Of a stretch of 64,000 nucleotides of DNA, positions 12,632 through 26,368 are shown one piece after another (the stretch's first letter is position 1; every line of letters starts with the position of its first letter). Source of the stretch: Dipetalonema caudispina (lineage: Eukaryota > Nematoda > Chromadorea > Rhabditida > Onchocercidae); assembly GCA_013365325.1 (NCBI GenBank), contig JABVXV010000167.1, forward strand, positions 62,001-126,000, read 5' to 3'. The notes beneath the pieces are model-generated. The model was given only the letters and a program-made list of their open reading frames with translations. It made no database searches and was not told the origin of the DNA. Made by a program: the position numbers and the translations under genes.

Positions 12632-13928
12632 AGCGGCTAGCTATCACGAAATCGTGTTACTGCCTGTTTTGTCACGAATTCCAGTAAAAAACCATGAATT
12701 TAATCTAGGAAAAGAAATACGTAAAAATATAAATGTAGTCTTCCAAAGTGATTCACCTGCGAACTTCTCCTCAGTGCTGATGTATTAATTTGACAAAACA
12801 AAACTTTTCTGGCTGAAAATCTCGTGATGTCACGAGGTACGTACGAATGCATGTCACAGATGCCCATGCGAGATTTCCCCCAAAAGATTTACCACCTAAA
12901 GTAAGCTGTTCGACCACGCTTTTGAAAGTAACTTTAATTGAAGCACCTAGTTTCCCCCTGTTCCCTTTACCTCAGCACTAACTGATTCAGAAGCTTTAAC
13001 CCCATACCACCGAGAAAGCAGCACACCATCAAATGACCATAGCTTTTATTTCTAAAGCAAATAGCTTTACACAGAAAGTTCAAAGAAAAGGAATACTTCT
13101 TTTAAGGAGATTTCCAAAACATGCAGACACCCATTAAGTAGCATGATATTTAGCACATATCTTTTACTATCAGCATATATCTTGCTTAACATATTTTAGT
13201 TCCAGAAAACCCTTAACTAGGGTTATCTATCAATATCCAACACTTTCAATTCCCTACAATCATAACGCTACGAAAAAAAGAAACCATCGACATCGTGTTT
13301 AGGTTCAGTCCCCATGCGAATGAGAAAATTAGTGAGTCCAGTTAGTTATCATTTTCTTCTAATACTTTTTCATTCTGTTCCAGCTATCTTTTTTTGCTAC
13401 CCTTATTCATTTCTACCATCAAATTATCCCCCCGCTTACTCCCATTCAAGTAAAATCGATGTCCACCAACCCCCAATCCTCCAAACCGCCCTTACCAACC
13501 CTTCCAATCCAATGCTACTCTCCCATATCCCATCTTAACGGGGAGCGTAATGCAAATCGCAGCTCACTCGTTTTGTTCTGCTTAATGGTAGCTTCTGGAA
13601 CATGATTTATAGAAATGTTCCCGACATTTCGGAATACGTTAGCTAGATTCAATTTGTTTGAGTAAGCAGAGGATGAAGTGTAATATGATGCCTTCACATA
13701 TTTGGCAAACTGTCATTTCCATCAGCGACGAAAGGCACGCTTATTGCTCGAACATAAGCAATTCAATCATTTTTTGACTTCTTTACGCTGGGTTACGTCC
13801 AAAAAAAAAAAATCGCTTGCAAACATCCTTGATCACCCTAACTTTCCCTATCCACCGGTTGACCTTATCTTGATTTGCTTTACATGGAATCATCCGTAAT
13901 TCATGTTGAAGAGAGTGAGCCATATTAG
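12632..13928. other. Intergenic stretch upstream of MOB3
   Basis: It holds the presumed MOB3 promoter on the minus strand and the 3' flank of the ZIP gene. Several short open frames (for example 13314-13538) are serine- and proline-rich by base composition and match nothing I know. Confidence 0.5.
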
Positions 13929-13934
13929 TTTATT
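13929..13934 (-). terminator. AATAAA polyadenylation signal of the ZIP13-type gene
   Basis: AATAAA on the minus strand about 230 bases beyond the ZIP stop codon at 14160; the nearest canonical hexamer downstream of that gene. Confidence 0.5.
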
Positions 13935-14159
13935 GTACTAGAAGGAAATCAATCATTACAAGAAATAAGATAAGATATAGGATGCAAAATCATTAAAACA
14001 GTGTTAGCTGGAGGAAGCAACAATAACCTGTTTATCATCGGGGAGACTTTTAAGGCTTTTTAGTGAAACTAATCGAATGAAACTGCCTACAAGCACAACA
14101 TCTATTGCAAAAATGTTTTAACCAATTGTGCTGGTTAAAACCCAAGGTTCTTAATGATA

Positions 14160-16874
14160 CTAGTCGAAGTGAAATTGATTCAGTACACTCATCAGGATAA
14201 TACCAACCAAAAAACACATCCACTGCAAAATATTTTGCCTGAAATATGCCAGATGATTGTTTGCTTCAATAATAAAGGGTAATGCTCTACAGGGATTAAC
14301 GAATGTTCAACGAATTCGTAGAATAAAACTGTTCGAAGGCTCGCTAATTGTCCAAAATGTCAATTCTTTTGATGTTTCAAATAGATGCCCTACTAATATC
14401 TAATCTAATTGAAGCTATCATCCGATAAAGAAACAGCCAGATCAAAAGGTAAGCTGTTATTTCTTTAATCGATAGTAATAATACAGTGATACCTTGAATT
14501 GGTTTCCTTCATTAAATCGGGTAGTATTTGGGCAAGGGCAATATTGATAAAACCGCCAGCCGTAAATGGCAGAATGTTCTGAGGTGCTCCATTCGTCGTA
14601 TACTCGGTATGCAAAAATAATGCAGCGCATGCTCCTAGAGCACCACCAACTGCAGTCAACAACTGCAATTATTGGACCAGTTAATTTTGGAATCAACTAA
14701 AAATGCGATTTTTTTTAGTTTTTTTAAAGAATTTCGCATTTCTTCAACATATCTCCAAAATACCTAAAAGAATGACTAACCTGAGCTTGTACAGCGGACC
14801 ATCTGTTGAAATCAGCACGAAGTAAGATGGCGAAATCGCTAATTTCATGAGGCAACTCATGGATAACTATTGAGAATGTTGTCAACAAGCCAAGCTGCAG
14901 ACAATCACTTTCAGGTTTACAAATCTATTAGTCAAAGTTGTAGCAGTTTTAGGGATAAAATTTATTTAACATAACCAGGCCTAAATTGACTGTAGTTGTG
15001 AACTTCTTTTATAGAGGAGTAATTCCACCATAATCACAGAGATTAAATCAATTAACATAAAACAAGCAATAAAGTATAATAGTAATATACAGAAAATTTT
15101 GTCAAATATAACATTCCCCGGGTTTACATGATTGAGTCAAATTCTTAAGTTTTGTGTATCTTCTCCTCTCCTATTAAATGAACTTCTTTTATGAATGAAT
15201 AGTAATGTGTTCTTATAAAACTTGTGGGAAAAAAGTTATGAAACGAGGAAATTCAACGAAAACCTTCGTATCCATTAGAAATGAACCGCCAACGGCTAAC
15301 CCATGAGTGAAATTGTCCATAAAATTGGCGACAAGATTTAATATGGCACACATCTGCAGCAGTTTGAGAAATAAATTACCTTAGCTTCGATCTAATCTGG
15401 ATTTTTATGCAAAAAAGCTTTTGGAGACAAAAGTCGAAAACCATACTTTTCCAAGATAATCAAGAAAGAGGTTATGATTTCATGAGGTAATCACTTAGAT
15501 CATAGTGCTATTCATTATTATGCTCCAGTGATAAAATATTCCCGTTAACTAAATTTGTTAGTGAAGTTTGAATTTCCAGGATTTTTGAACAAAAGTTTGC
15601 TAAGTTTTGTCTAGATTAAATTAAATGCTGTTAAAGATAAGAACTTACTCTACGTTGACTAGATTCACTTGTTGAACAGAGCTTTTCCAGCATGAAGCAA
15701 AACAAAACACCTGCTGTTGTCCAGACACCTGCTGTCAATCTATCCACTATAATATATAAATTAACCTAATAATTACATTGTTATTTGCACCACTACTGTC
15801 TATTATCAAGACCACATATTTTGCAATAAGTGAGCAAAAAATAGGAATGACCTTGAGTATCTGCCCAAACAGTTGGAAGTAAATGGAGGAAGACATCACC
15901 AATCAAACTTCCAACAGCGAAGCTCAGCAGTAAATTCAAGCTTCGACGACCACCTGAAACACACATCTAACTGGAACAGAAATATTGCAAGGACATCATG
16001 CAATAACTTTTATGTTAACAACTTTCAGGCTGATTCAGCAGATCTTTTTTCAACTTGTATGAATCAATAATTTAGGAAACGCTGCTCATTTTTGTTGGAT
16101 TTGATAGCAGTTTCAAAAATTGAATATCTGGAGAAAATTTGTTTCCTATTTTTGACACATCTGAAAAGTGGAAAACATATTCAACACAAGAGAAACTTAC
16201 AGTTTGACTGTAAAAACTCTGTGAAATCATGTGGTAAAACAAATGCAGGAATAATGCCGCATGCAACAATGCAAATACAACCAAGCACTGTCCATAGGCA
16301 AGTATTCCATGAAACCAATGCCCTCCCATCTTTTTTAGCTATTTGTTGGAGAAATTCTCTTTCTTCTTGCAGTTCTTCTGCATGCCTATAAATTAATTAG
16401 GAAAAGTATAAATTATACAAAAGTATTGGAAATGAAGATTTTTGTCTTTCTCAAGATAGGCTATCGTTTTAGAACCATTGCTAGGATAAGTTTAAGTTGT
16501 TTAGACCGTTAATTTACGTTGGCATTGACAAGCGATCAATGTTGAATAAATGAGAAGGTTACTGCAACTGTACAATGCATACTGTTAGACAACACTTATT
16601 TCTAAGAATAACATGCCTTTCGAAAACTTGGCTAAAAGCTTCTACAACGCTTTCACTAAAGACTGTCTTACCACCATTCTTGAAAATGAAAACTGTTACT
16701 TTTGTTCCAGTCGTTTGGAAAAAGCAACGATACGCCCATCCGGGTCAATCAGTGTGTCGGATGGTATCTCATTGTGAGTGTTTAGGCTTTCACCAGTTTT
16801 TTTGAAAGCAGTAAGAAGCATTTCCGGAAATTCATCATTACCGCCAAGGTGGGGTGCCGGTAGCTGATCCAACT
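14160..16874 (-). CDS. SLC39A13: ZIP-family zinc transporter, ZIP13/SLC39A13-like
   Basis: ZIP7/ZIP13 proteins move zinc from the secretory pathway to the cytosol. Exons: 16700-16874, 16201-16385, 15852-15953, 15649-15746, 15264-15353, 14781-14894, 14493-14662 and 14160-14238 (stop TAG). All phases fit, giving 336 residues without the first exon. Visible parts: a first membrane segment (CLWTVLGCICIVACGIIPAF), then SLIGDVFLHLLPTVW, then MDNFTHGLAVGGSFL, then HELPHEISDFAILLRADFNR. The DNFTHG and HELPHE pair forms the binuclear metal site of the LZT group. LLRADFNRWSA fits ZIP13 better than ZIP7. The histidine-rich loops of ZIP7 were not seen. The true start is upstream; the 18474-18557 signal-peptide frame is a candidate. 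It runs in the same direction as PiT upstream and MOB3 downstream. Confidence 0.88.
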
Positions 16875-18439
16875 CTGAAAGAGATTTCCTGTATTAGTTG
16901 ATTATATTTCATCTCCAACTTATCTAATAAAATTTTTATTCGAGGGGCAACTGTTCTTTAACAAACATCATTCCAGTTCTACCTTTATCTCAGGTCAGTA
17001 ATCACAGAGTGTGTACAAAGAGCCATCATTTCTGCTTAAAAGCATATAACCTTCAAAAATAGAAAATGTTTAGCATGGCAAGAGAATGGAAGTCTACTAA
17101 TAAACATAAATTTCTAAATCTAAAATTTTGTCCGGTGATTGCAACTGATGTGTGTTGGTTACGATCTTCACGCCATGAAAATAATTAATCGAAAAAGAAA
17201 AGAATAAATCAATTACGTTGCTCGAAAAATACTTGCTGAGCACTGGTATGGTACAATAATACAGCGATGGTTAATAATAGTTGTAGAACTGGTCGATTTG
17301 CCGCACCCATTGGATCTATAGATTTTAATTTTACTTTAACTTTTTTATTCTGCCGCATGCAAATTCTATTTTTCTACGCAACTCGAAAAGCTTCTTCATA
17401 CGCAGTATTACATAATCACCTTCATAACAAGTGCTTTTGTACGACAAGTTTTTGGACTAAACGCATCTAGCAAAGTAGTGACGCTGCGAATGTATCCAAA
17501 ATGAAAAGTTAAGAGAGAATAAAAAGATGTGTTACACAGACGGAGAATAATATGGACATTGAGGGAGTGAAAATTTGATTAACTTTAAAAATTTTCCTAT
17601 ATCGGTGACCATAATAACAAAATATCGAGGAAATCCTATGTTTGTACATCTCTTCCAAAAAACGGCATATCGGGAGGTTCGGTGAATAATGCAAATTGAA
17701 AGCTGGGGAACTGAACGGCGGAAGGATAAGAAAATTCTACGAAGCGTGGAATGATGGGTTACACGAAATAAGGATCGATGGGTTACGTGAACAGGAAAGC
17801 AAGAGATTAATGTGATGCAAGACTTGGAGATTATCAGGATTACAAGGAATGACGACTAAGAGTTACATGAACATGATCGAACGGTCTACCGGAGCAAAGG
17901 AAGGAGAAGGATAAATCGGAGATGAGAGGAGAAATTAGGTCATTTAAATTTTCATGTAAAGAATGTTTGTGAAGGGCAATACTAGAAGCATGCGCCTTTA
18001 CAGGTGATTGATTCCATCCCAGATTACAAACAGGTTTTCCGAAGGAAGTGAAACGCGGTGCTCTTATCAGCATATTGCAGTACCTTCACTTCACTAAACT
18101 TAAATTTGAACGAAAAAAACAAAATTTACTGCTGTCTATCCAACAGTGCATCAATTTCGGCACACTGGTTGCATTTATTTTGCATTTATGCATGCGTTTG
18201 TTTAAATTTAAGCGTGAATATCGTGTTGTGTCTTCCACACTTCTACAGTTATTAATGCAACGCATTCTTGTATCCTCAACATATTCGTTTTTAAATTCAT
18301 AACAGTTAGTTCCAATTCACAGCATTCCAATTTTAATGCTTCAATTGAAGTAATTAGTGATGCGTCAGGGAAATATTGAAGACGAATTGAAATAACTAGC
18401 AGGTTGGCTAGCCTTTCCACACCGGTATGTAATGTAATA

Positions 18440-18557
18440 TGGGGTTCAGTTTATTTCTCATTTTTGACGATACGACTAATTTGCTCTGAGATTCTTGAAG
18501 CACGACGAGAACAGAGAGAATTATGAGAAGTGCAACGAAAACAACAACAGGTTTCAT
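18440..18557 (-). other. signal-peptide ORF; possible first exon of the ZIP13-type gene
   Basis: An ATG immediately after TTTATTAG (acceptor-like) at 18557 begins a textbook signal peptide: MKP, then a hydrophobic run (VVVFVALLIILSVLVVL), then QESQSK. The frame stays open for about 50 codons. Splicing at a GTATCG donor (exon 18474-18557) to the CAGAG acceptor at about 16872 would keep frame and give a 364-residue ZIP, close to the usual length of ZIP13. The donor is weak and the intron would be about 1.6 kb, so it may instead be a separate short secreted peptide. Confidence 0.4.
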
Positions 18558-20980
18558 CTAATAAACATCGGAGCGTTTGAAGTAGGACGGAGAGAAGAAA
18601 CAGTAAAACAATGTAGGGCATGCTTCAATATTAAGGTCTCAAAAGTTACTTACAAATGACGGGACCCTGGGTGGATGTGCCTTTGATGTAGAATGGAATC
18701 TCCTTGTCAATTACGGAAACAGCAAACAAGTGCACTCGATCATTGGAATAGCATTAATATGTTAGTGATAATGTAATTAACTATTCTTTTACAAGTTATA
18801 ATTGAGAAATGAAAATCTTTCTCAAATTCGGAGAAAGTACTTTTCAAACGATTTTTTCCTTATGGCACAAAGCAAATATTATATTCAATACCCTTGAATC
18901 TGTAAAGATTCCGATTGGAAATGCGAATCTTCCGAACATTTGAGATATTTTTCGTTAAATACTAGTCGAACCAAGCTTGCTTACAGTACCAGAAAATGAA
19001 AATAATGTTGATACGTGGTTCGACAAGAACCACTGCTATTACCTTCAACACTTGACGGAGAATACGGTCTACTACAAACCGAAGTTACCTGAACTTATCT
19101 GGAAACGAATTGTACGATTGAGGAAAGATTGAAAAAGTTATAAGAAATTGAACGGCTCAATCCTGCAAATTTCCAACAGGCCCTTCAGAAGCTATGTACA
19201 TAGTTACTCAAAAATTCTTCAAATCCATCAAAAAATCCGATTTTTGTGGCCCTTATTCCAGCACTTTTCAGTATTAACAAATGCCTTTACTGGAAATCTT
19301 AGTATTACTGCATTCACTTCTGCAAGATTTTTTTTTCCGGATTCATCCTTATCCATCGATTAGGAACCAAATAACCCATACAGTCATCGAGAATAAGTTA
19401 AACAGGGCAGCAAAAATAGTTTGGGAATGGTTTTATTCTACTTATACCTCTTCTCAGCTTCTTATTAATCGGAGATGGTAGATATCGAGAAATATATACT
19501 GCCTCGTCTCTCGTGTACCACATAGGTTGCTCGGATATGAAAAAAAAGTAGGTGAAGCGAAATGATGTGGTTCAGTAGCTGATGTACAGGAAGGAAGTAA
19601 AATGGAGCAGAGCTGTGGGCTTGGGTTGAACGAAACATATAAGAAAACAATGATCGGATAAGGGGAGGAACTGAGATGAAGAGGGAAGATAAGCTGACTT
19701 GATAGGTGAGAAATATGAACAGGAGTGTTGTGAAGGAAGATGTGAAATGTTGTAATGCGAAGTTTGCGGTAGGGAGGTGCATAGAACAGGCTGTCGTTTT
19801 CCAGTGGAGGACACAGAGAGAGGGAAAGAAGTGGAAGATGAATGGGAAATATGGGCGCATAACACCCCCACAACTTCTGTTTAAAATAATTGGAAAATTC
19901 AAGATTCCGGTACAGCATTATTATCAATTAAGCCAGTATTATGTGTATATATATATACACGTATTCTGATGACGGTAGCAGTTGACAAAATGAGTCAGCC
20001 ACTTTTACTATTCTTACTCGATGTATTATTTGAGCACACTGACTTGAACATTCAATAATGTCATGAAACCTTTCCCTCCTTTGATTCAGTGGAATTCAAT
20101 ACCGAACAGTCATGCAGTGTTTATCTAGAACCGCGAACTGCACACACTAAAGATAGAAAGAAGGAATTAAAAGCAGTTAATCATTTGTGAGGTAATGATA
20201 GGTATTATCTCTGACTCATTATGTAATATTCTCCTCGAACAAGAAGCGTAGAAGCGTCACCCTATGCTGCAAGATTTCAGAACCATTTTCACAGGAACAA
20301 AAAAAGAGAAACATCAAAAGTCGTTTCAAATTAACAAACAACAAGGTTCTTCAACTTTTTTCGCATCACTTTCGCCCTATGCGAAAAACATGTAACAGGG
20401 AGAAATCAGATGCAAAACTATATATAGGGGTTCGGTAAGGAAGATGACGTAAAACAGAATGGACGAACATCAGGAAAGAGAATCAACCTATATTTCCCTT
20501 CCAGTGTAACACATCTTCCCCCAACTATCTCTCTTTTTCTTGCTTGATAGCACACTAACACAACTGAAGATAGCCGAGTTTGCCAAGGTCCATTCTACAT
20601 ACCAATGCAATCTCCCTGGCGCCTTCAGAGACATATTAAGCCAAGACTATTCAGAAAGGATCGCTTAATGCATTTCCTTTAAGCCCTACAAAAATTGTGG
20701 TACGCAGATCTCTAGATTTACCGATATACTCACCTCGAAACTTTGATCCACTCTTGTTTAACGGGTCACTTCACCATGTTTCCACACTGTTGTTATCTGG
20801 TTTTAATATAAAAGATATAGTAGTAAGGAGGATCGCAAAATCTGAACATTTGACTTAACTACTGAGATATCGAGCTTTCTCCATTCTTGTCATTGAACAA
20901 GAAGGAGCGGTGATGCTCAAATAAGTGATCATCTCTCGTTAATTTGTCCAGCGGAAAGCTATCATCCCAATTGTCCTAAG
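18558..20980. other. Intergenic stretch between PiT and the ZIP gene
   Basis: No recognised gene. A stretch at 19454-19970 is purine-rich on the plus strand and therefore open in three minus-strand frames at once; this is compositional. There is a short TA repeat near 19948. Confidence 0.5.
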
Positions 20981-20986
20981 AAAACC

Positions 20987-20992
20987 TTTATT
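20987..20992 (-). terminator. AATAAA polyadenylation signal of the PiT gene
   Basis: AATAAA on the minus strand, about 165 bases past the PiT stop codon (21154-21156). Confidence 0.6.
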
Positions 20993-21153
20993 TACAATAA
21001 TTTTACAAGTGAATGAACAATGGTTTTGTGTGAAAGTAAGATGCAGATGAACTAATGAAAAACGTTCATTTACATATAACAACAAAACTATCCTAAACAG
21101 CCGCAAACCATAAACAGGTGAATGAGCAAATAATGATAATACACTGATGGTTA

Positions 21154-21478
21154 TCAGAGAACGATCGAACGCGCGACCAGCATTACCAGTGCACTGAGAA
21201 CACCTGCAACGGACCATTTCCTAATCTTAATAAGACCTTTTTCGATATCCCTAGAAGGGAAATTAACAAGCAGCATATTGAAGTAAACTATTATCCGGCT
21301 GACATTATGAGTCACTTTCGGAAGTCAGATATCTGCCCGACATGCTATCTGACATACAATTGTGCCACAGTTAAGCAATGTAGCGCATTTAATAATTAGG
21401 CCTAATTATTCGTGCAATTCTACTAAAAATTACAGCTATTTTTTGGGACTTGAAAAAAAATGGAATCCATCTGAAGTA

Positions 21479-21512
<34 letters not shown>

Positions 21513-24500
21513 AAAGACTGTTACCCGTAACAGGCAAAGTAACAAGCCAAGACAACGATATGTTCCGGAAAGTAGACCATTTAACAGAGCCGCTTGCTTG
21601 TACCACACCTACTGCCACCACACTGCCAACCTGAATATCACAGAGGCTTATCAAAATGGTTCATGTGCTTCATATCCTAAAAAGTTACAACTAAAGGCTT
21701 TGATTAACTTTAATACATAAATGTTCCTGTCAAAGTAATAAGAAATGGCATCACAGCACTATACTACCCTGCGTCTATGCATAATTTATAACTAAAAGAT
21801 TTCGAAGGATTCCTGCAACAGAAAAGACTGAATGAAACCTTGCACTGTGTGGAGCTTACTGGAAGACCAAATTTGCTTGAAGCTAATACTGTTACAGCAG
21901 CACCAAATTCGATTGCAAAACCACTGGAATTAAAACTTCAACCGGAGAATTTAAAAGAATGAAGTCGAAACAATGACGTCTTTGCAAATTCATAAAAAAT
22001 GTTAAAACTGTGGAAGACGCGATGTTAATAAATAGTAGTGATAACATTTAATTAATAAAAGAGTTCTTTCGTCCTACCTTGGCGGTGTGATTTTGGTGAG
22101 GTTCTCACCAACTGTATAGATAACTCGATGTCCCAATACCCAAAGACCAACACACATGCCACCTGCACCGTAAAGTAAAAGCCAAACGGGTGTTGTGGAT
22201 CGCTGCATCACCGAATTCTCCTTGTAAATAGCATACAGTGACACGAGCGGGGCAATTGCGTTGCTAAACATTAAATTTCCTAAATAAAACCACAACAGTT
22301 GGAAATTTGAAACTTCAATTTTCTACAAATGAAATTCTTAAATTTTCGACTTTACGAGATCGAAGTTGCAATTTAATTTCCAGAGAAAACTTCACAAACA
22401 ATAAAAATTTCGAAGAGAATCTAAACTTTACCAATAGAGTTATGCGATATTTTCCCTTCAGTTGAACACATCGAAAATTCTCGAAACATTAACAGTAACA
22501 AATTGTTTACCACGATAGATTTCTTTGAATTTTAGAATAATACAAAAATCTTCACTAAAATGCTCATACCTTACATCGTTGCCACCGTGAGCGAAACCGG
22601 CAAAGCAAGCTGTAAGCACCTGAAGAAAACTGAACAACTGAGATGCTTGCGGATCTTCTGGTTTGGAGGAACGAAAGAAGGTTTCAATACTTCGCGTTGG
22701 TCGTACCGTGTTCGTACCCAAACCATGGTGTCCATCGATGTTACTTGTTTGCAAATTGTTGGATACCAACCCACTTCCCTCTTCTACCATAGTTATATTA
22801 GTATTATTACCATTGTTGTTAAACAAATCAACAGATATTTCAGCTAGTTGTTGTTCTCTGCTGCTAGTTGGTCCCAGTGTTAGGTGTTTTCCATCTTCAC
22901 AGTGTAACAGGGAACATGCATCTGAAACAACAATATGCCTGAATCAAAGAATTACTTTAGAATAAGGCCTGATATAAGAATTGATTCCTTCTTTTGCACG
23001 CATATAATCTTTTTTAGTTCCTTGGCTTTTCCACCTGCCCTTTCGTTATTAGACCACATGGTCCATTTCTTTCAGACTTAATAGAAGAACCAAATAAACT
23101 CCCATCATATAGAAATAGAAATCCACCAAAGAATCCTAAATCCTTTAATATCATCATCTCATGTTTCCAAATCGATCCTCATTGCCAGTCAGCATTTTTT
23201 TGAAAGCTTGTTCCAGAAACTAACCTAAGTGATAATCCTGAATTAGAAGATCAAGCGGATGCAGGGCTGAGTAAGCTTTCATGCAGCTTCTGTTAATAAC
23301 CAAGTGTTCAAAAAATCTCGAAAAATAAAGAAAAAAAGAAAAAAAAATTGGTCCGCATGAATTTCAATATCGACCACTGTTTTAGCAAAATTTAAGATTT
23401 ACTTCAAACGCATAAAGGATCTTATACGAAATCTGTGCATCACTTTAACACTCATATAAAACCTAAAAAATCCTGACCTGCAATGCACTTCTTGGAAAGC
23501 AACAAAATGAACACAGAAACAGAAAAAAATGTCGAGAATTCCAAGCTTAAATATTATGTTTGCAAATAATACTCTTAAGCAGTAAAAGGGAAACAGAGTT
23601 AGACAATATTACACTACAACTGGAGACTTCTTTTTTGCTTTTGAGATTTTAACATTTTAACTAATCAACTCTACAGTAGAGGTAAGTACTTGATACGACA
23701 GATATAACCAGGATTTTTCAACGATTCTCATTAAAGAAACTCACATGGCATTATCGTACAAGCAACCCAACTTCCCTACTTTGCTTTTTCTTTATTTTAA
23801 ACATGTAGAGGGGTCTTATAAAAAAATTCTGAATCTGGTTTAAAAAATATACTTGTATATATTCTGCTTGTACGCTGTATCGTCAAACATGGTTTTAACA
23901 AAAAAAATTAGCTACTATTTTGGTAAATTTCAAACGGAAATTAAGTTAGGAAACCATCTAGAAGGAAACTTTCAGATCACTTAATCACTCTGTGATTCAG
24001 TAATGTTTCGTTCAAGCGTCGCTGTATTTTAGGCAAGTGCTTTCAATTCTAAAACAATTTTTGTACACAGTACTTCATCAGTTGCATAATGTAAATCTGG
24101 TACGTAATGGGCAGTATTGGTATCGAACAACAGTTTTATCCTACAGTAATGTCAATTTCTTTCTAGAATTAAAATTCAACTTTTTTGATATTGAAAACTT
24201 TGGAATGGTCTATATACACATCCTCAAACTTGGTATTACCGTATCATCAAATAACTCACAGTCACCGCTTGGAGAACGCCAAAAATGAACTATGTCGAAA
24301 AAATGAGCAAAGTACAATAGAAGAATATGAATAATATTAATTGGTGTATCTCGAAATATTAACACAGTCCAATTCATGGCTTTTCTTTTATTCAATATAT
24401 AACTTCATGATTTAAAAAAAAATGATTCAAAAATTCTTCTACACTAAACGATAACAGTTTAAGCTTTCGAGAAGTAGGGAGTTACGACCGAGTGTAATAA

Positions 24501-26368
24501 TGAAATCTGAAAACTCAATTCCATTACATCAATCTGTATTTGTACGTGAAAAAAACGCCTTACCTAAAATGCGTTTTTTAAGCTGCGGCGCCATAATGAA
24601 ATGCACAAGTAATGCAACAACTGTTGCTGCACTAGACGTTATCACCAAAACCGCCCATGTCGGTATCTTGTCGAAGCCCAAAACTGCAAAACTATATTTC
24701 AACTTAGCATAATATTTGTAAACAGCGACCTATCGCAAATACTTTGCTTCTCAAGGAATATGAGTCACGGAAATTCCATGCGACAGGAAAATCCCTTTTT
24801 CAACAAAACTTACTTGTGTCAAGAATCCCGTAATGTATGAAAGAAAGCATTTATGGATTTGCTGTAAAATTTAGATGAGGTGAAGAGCGGAAGCCTTAAG
24901 AAACAAAATTTTTAAGTTACTAATAATTAAACACTTCCTTCAAAACATACATTCGGAACCGTTGTACATAACAGCAAAAACGTTGACTGCTACGCAGATG
25001 AAATACAAAACAGGAAGAAGAATTAGGCCACAGTGCAGAGGACGTCGACGTCGTAGCACAGCATGGTCGATGAAAGAATAAAAAAGAATTGAAACGATGC
25101 CCGAAAGCAACGGTGACAAAAACCATGATATAACTAAAAGAGAAAGCTTCGTAAATGTTACACAGTTCACCAGCAAACCTAAAACTAGTAAAGTTGGACT
25201 TTTCAGACTTTTCACATTCTCAAAGATTTCATCTTTTTTAACCTGCACTCAAGTTATGATGACAGTTTTGCAAGTGAAATTGAAAAATATCGTCCGATTT
25301 ACAATACTCATTGGCCAATTTTCCCGCTTTATATCACATCCCAGTTTTTTGGATGGGTCGCAGTACGATTTTGTTCAGGACTGACAAATTCGAAGTATGA
25401 AAGTCAGTTTTGAATTTTGGAAATATTTCTTTTCGAACTAAAGACATTACCAATTTGTGAGTGGATAATGAAGAAAAAAACCAATTACTAGAAATTACTT
25501 TGGCACAGATGTGGCGTAACTCACATATGCGGACGACTGGCCACCAGCGTATTCCCTGTGTACCGCGGGCTAACAAAGAATAACCAAGGGTTGCTCCGAC
25601 AATACTATGGGTTGTTGACACTGGTAGCTTCAAAAACGTCGCTATAAGTAGCCACGCACCACATCCTGCAAAATTCCTTTAATGCTTTAGTTTTATGAAA
25701 TTTCAGTTTTAAAAAACGTTTATTAGAAAGGGATTTTAAATTTTTTGAAATTTAAAACAAATACCCAAAGAAAAAAGTCTATCAAAAGCACTGTGTGTTA
25801 AAAATATTGCACTTTTAAAAGGAGATCTCAAAGTTATTAAAAACGCAAGTTTTACGGTAAGCCAGATAAACTAATCCACAAAACTCAAAAGATTATTAAA
25901 TGTATGTCTCTACCTGACAGTACGGAAATTTGGCCAAGCATAAGCTCATTTTCACTACCGTTGTAAACAGTCAAATCGATGACGCCTTTTCGCATTGTAT
26001 CCGTAACCTGGTATCCCAGCAGAGTTGCTCCAAGCGTTTCGAAAATGGAGGCTAGTAAATAAGCTTGCTGGAGCGTAAGCACCTGAAATTTACCAAGCTG
26101 ACTGCCATCACAGTTCCAAACCATTTCCAGTCTAATGTTTAAATCGTTACTTATCTTTCTTTTTTATATAAAAAATTTTTTGGAATTCAATTAACCAAAT
26201 CATTAAATCTTTCCGAAATAACCAACAAACCTTGCTTCCAACACTCGTCCCAAAAGAATTTGCTGTATCATTGGCACCAATCGCAAATGCAAGAATTGAG
26301 GCAATGAAGAAACCAACAATGATCGTCCAGAACATCTCATCTTGGAATGCTTCTAATGCTTCTCGCAT
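21154..26368 (-). CDS. SLC20A: PiT/SLC20 sodium-dependent inorganic phosphate cotransporter (complete, 10 exons)
   Basis: A plasma-membrane Na+-coupled phosphate importer. Exons: 26231-26368, 25914-26082, 25525-25665, 24951-25133, 24564-24683, 22570-22921, 22078-22263, 21839-21923, 21525-21630 and 21154-21203. Every junction is GT-AG and in phase: 1530 bases, 509 aa. The first PiT repeat shows [31 protein letters not shown] and [16 protein letters not shown] hydrophilic loop (22570-22921) rich in N and S separates it from the second repeat, with [35 protein letters not shown] and [15 protein letters not shown]. In the last motif the usual His of THCK is Gln (CAG). The loop is shorter than in vertebrate PiT1/2 (about 650-680 aa). 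The start is an ATG just after a likely acceptor. Overall assignment is secure; orthology to PiT1 or PiT2 is not decided. Confidence 0.96.
21479..21515. repeat. (AC)6 plus A25 tract in a PiT intron
   Basis: On the coding (minus) strand this is T25 followed by (GT)6, starting about ten bases after the donor of the last PiT intron (21204-21524). Confidence 0.9.

Noticed and set aside
19454..19927. Three overlapping minus-strand open frames of 99-157 codons
   Set aside because: The plus strand is purine-rich here, which removes stops from all minus frames together; translations are Ser/Leu/Phe-rich and low in complexity.
9496..19990. A 16-base match (GTAGCAGTTGACAAAA) at about 9496 and 19976, each downstream of a TA tract
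   Set aside because: One exact match of this length is expected by chance in 64 kb of AT-rich sequence and the flanks do not align.
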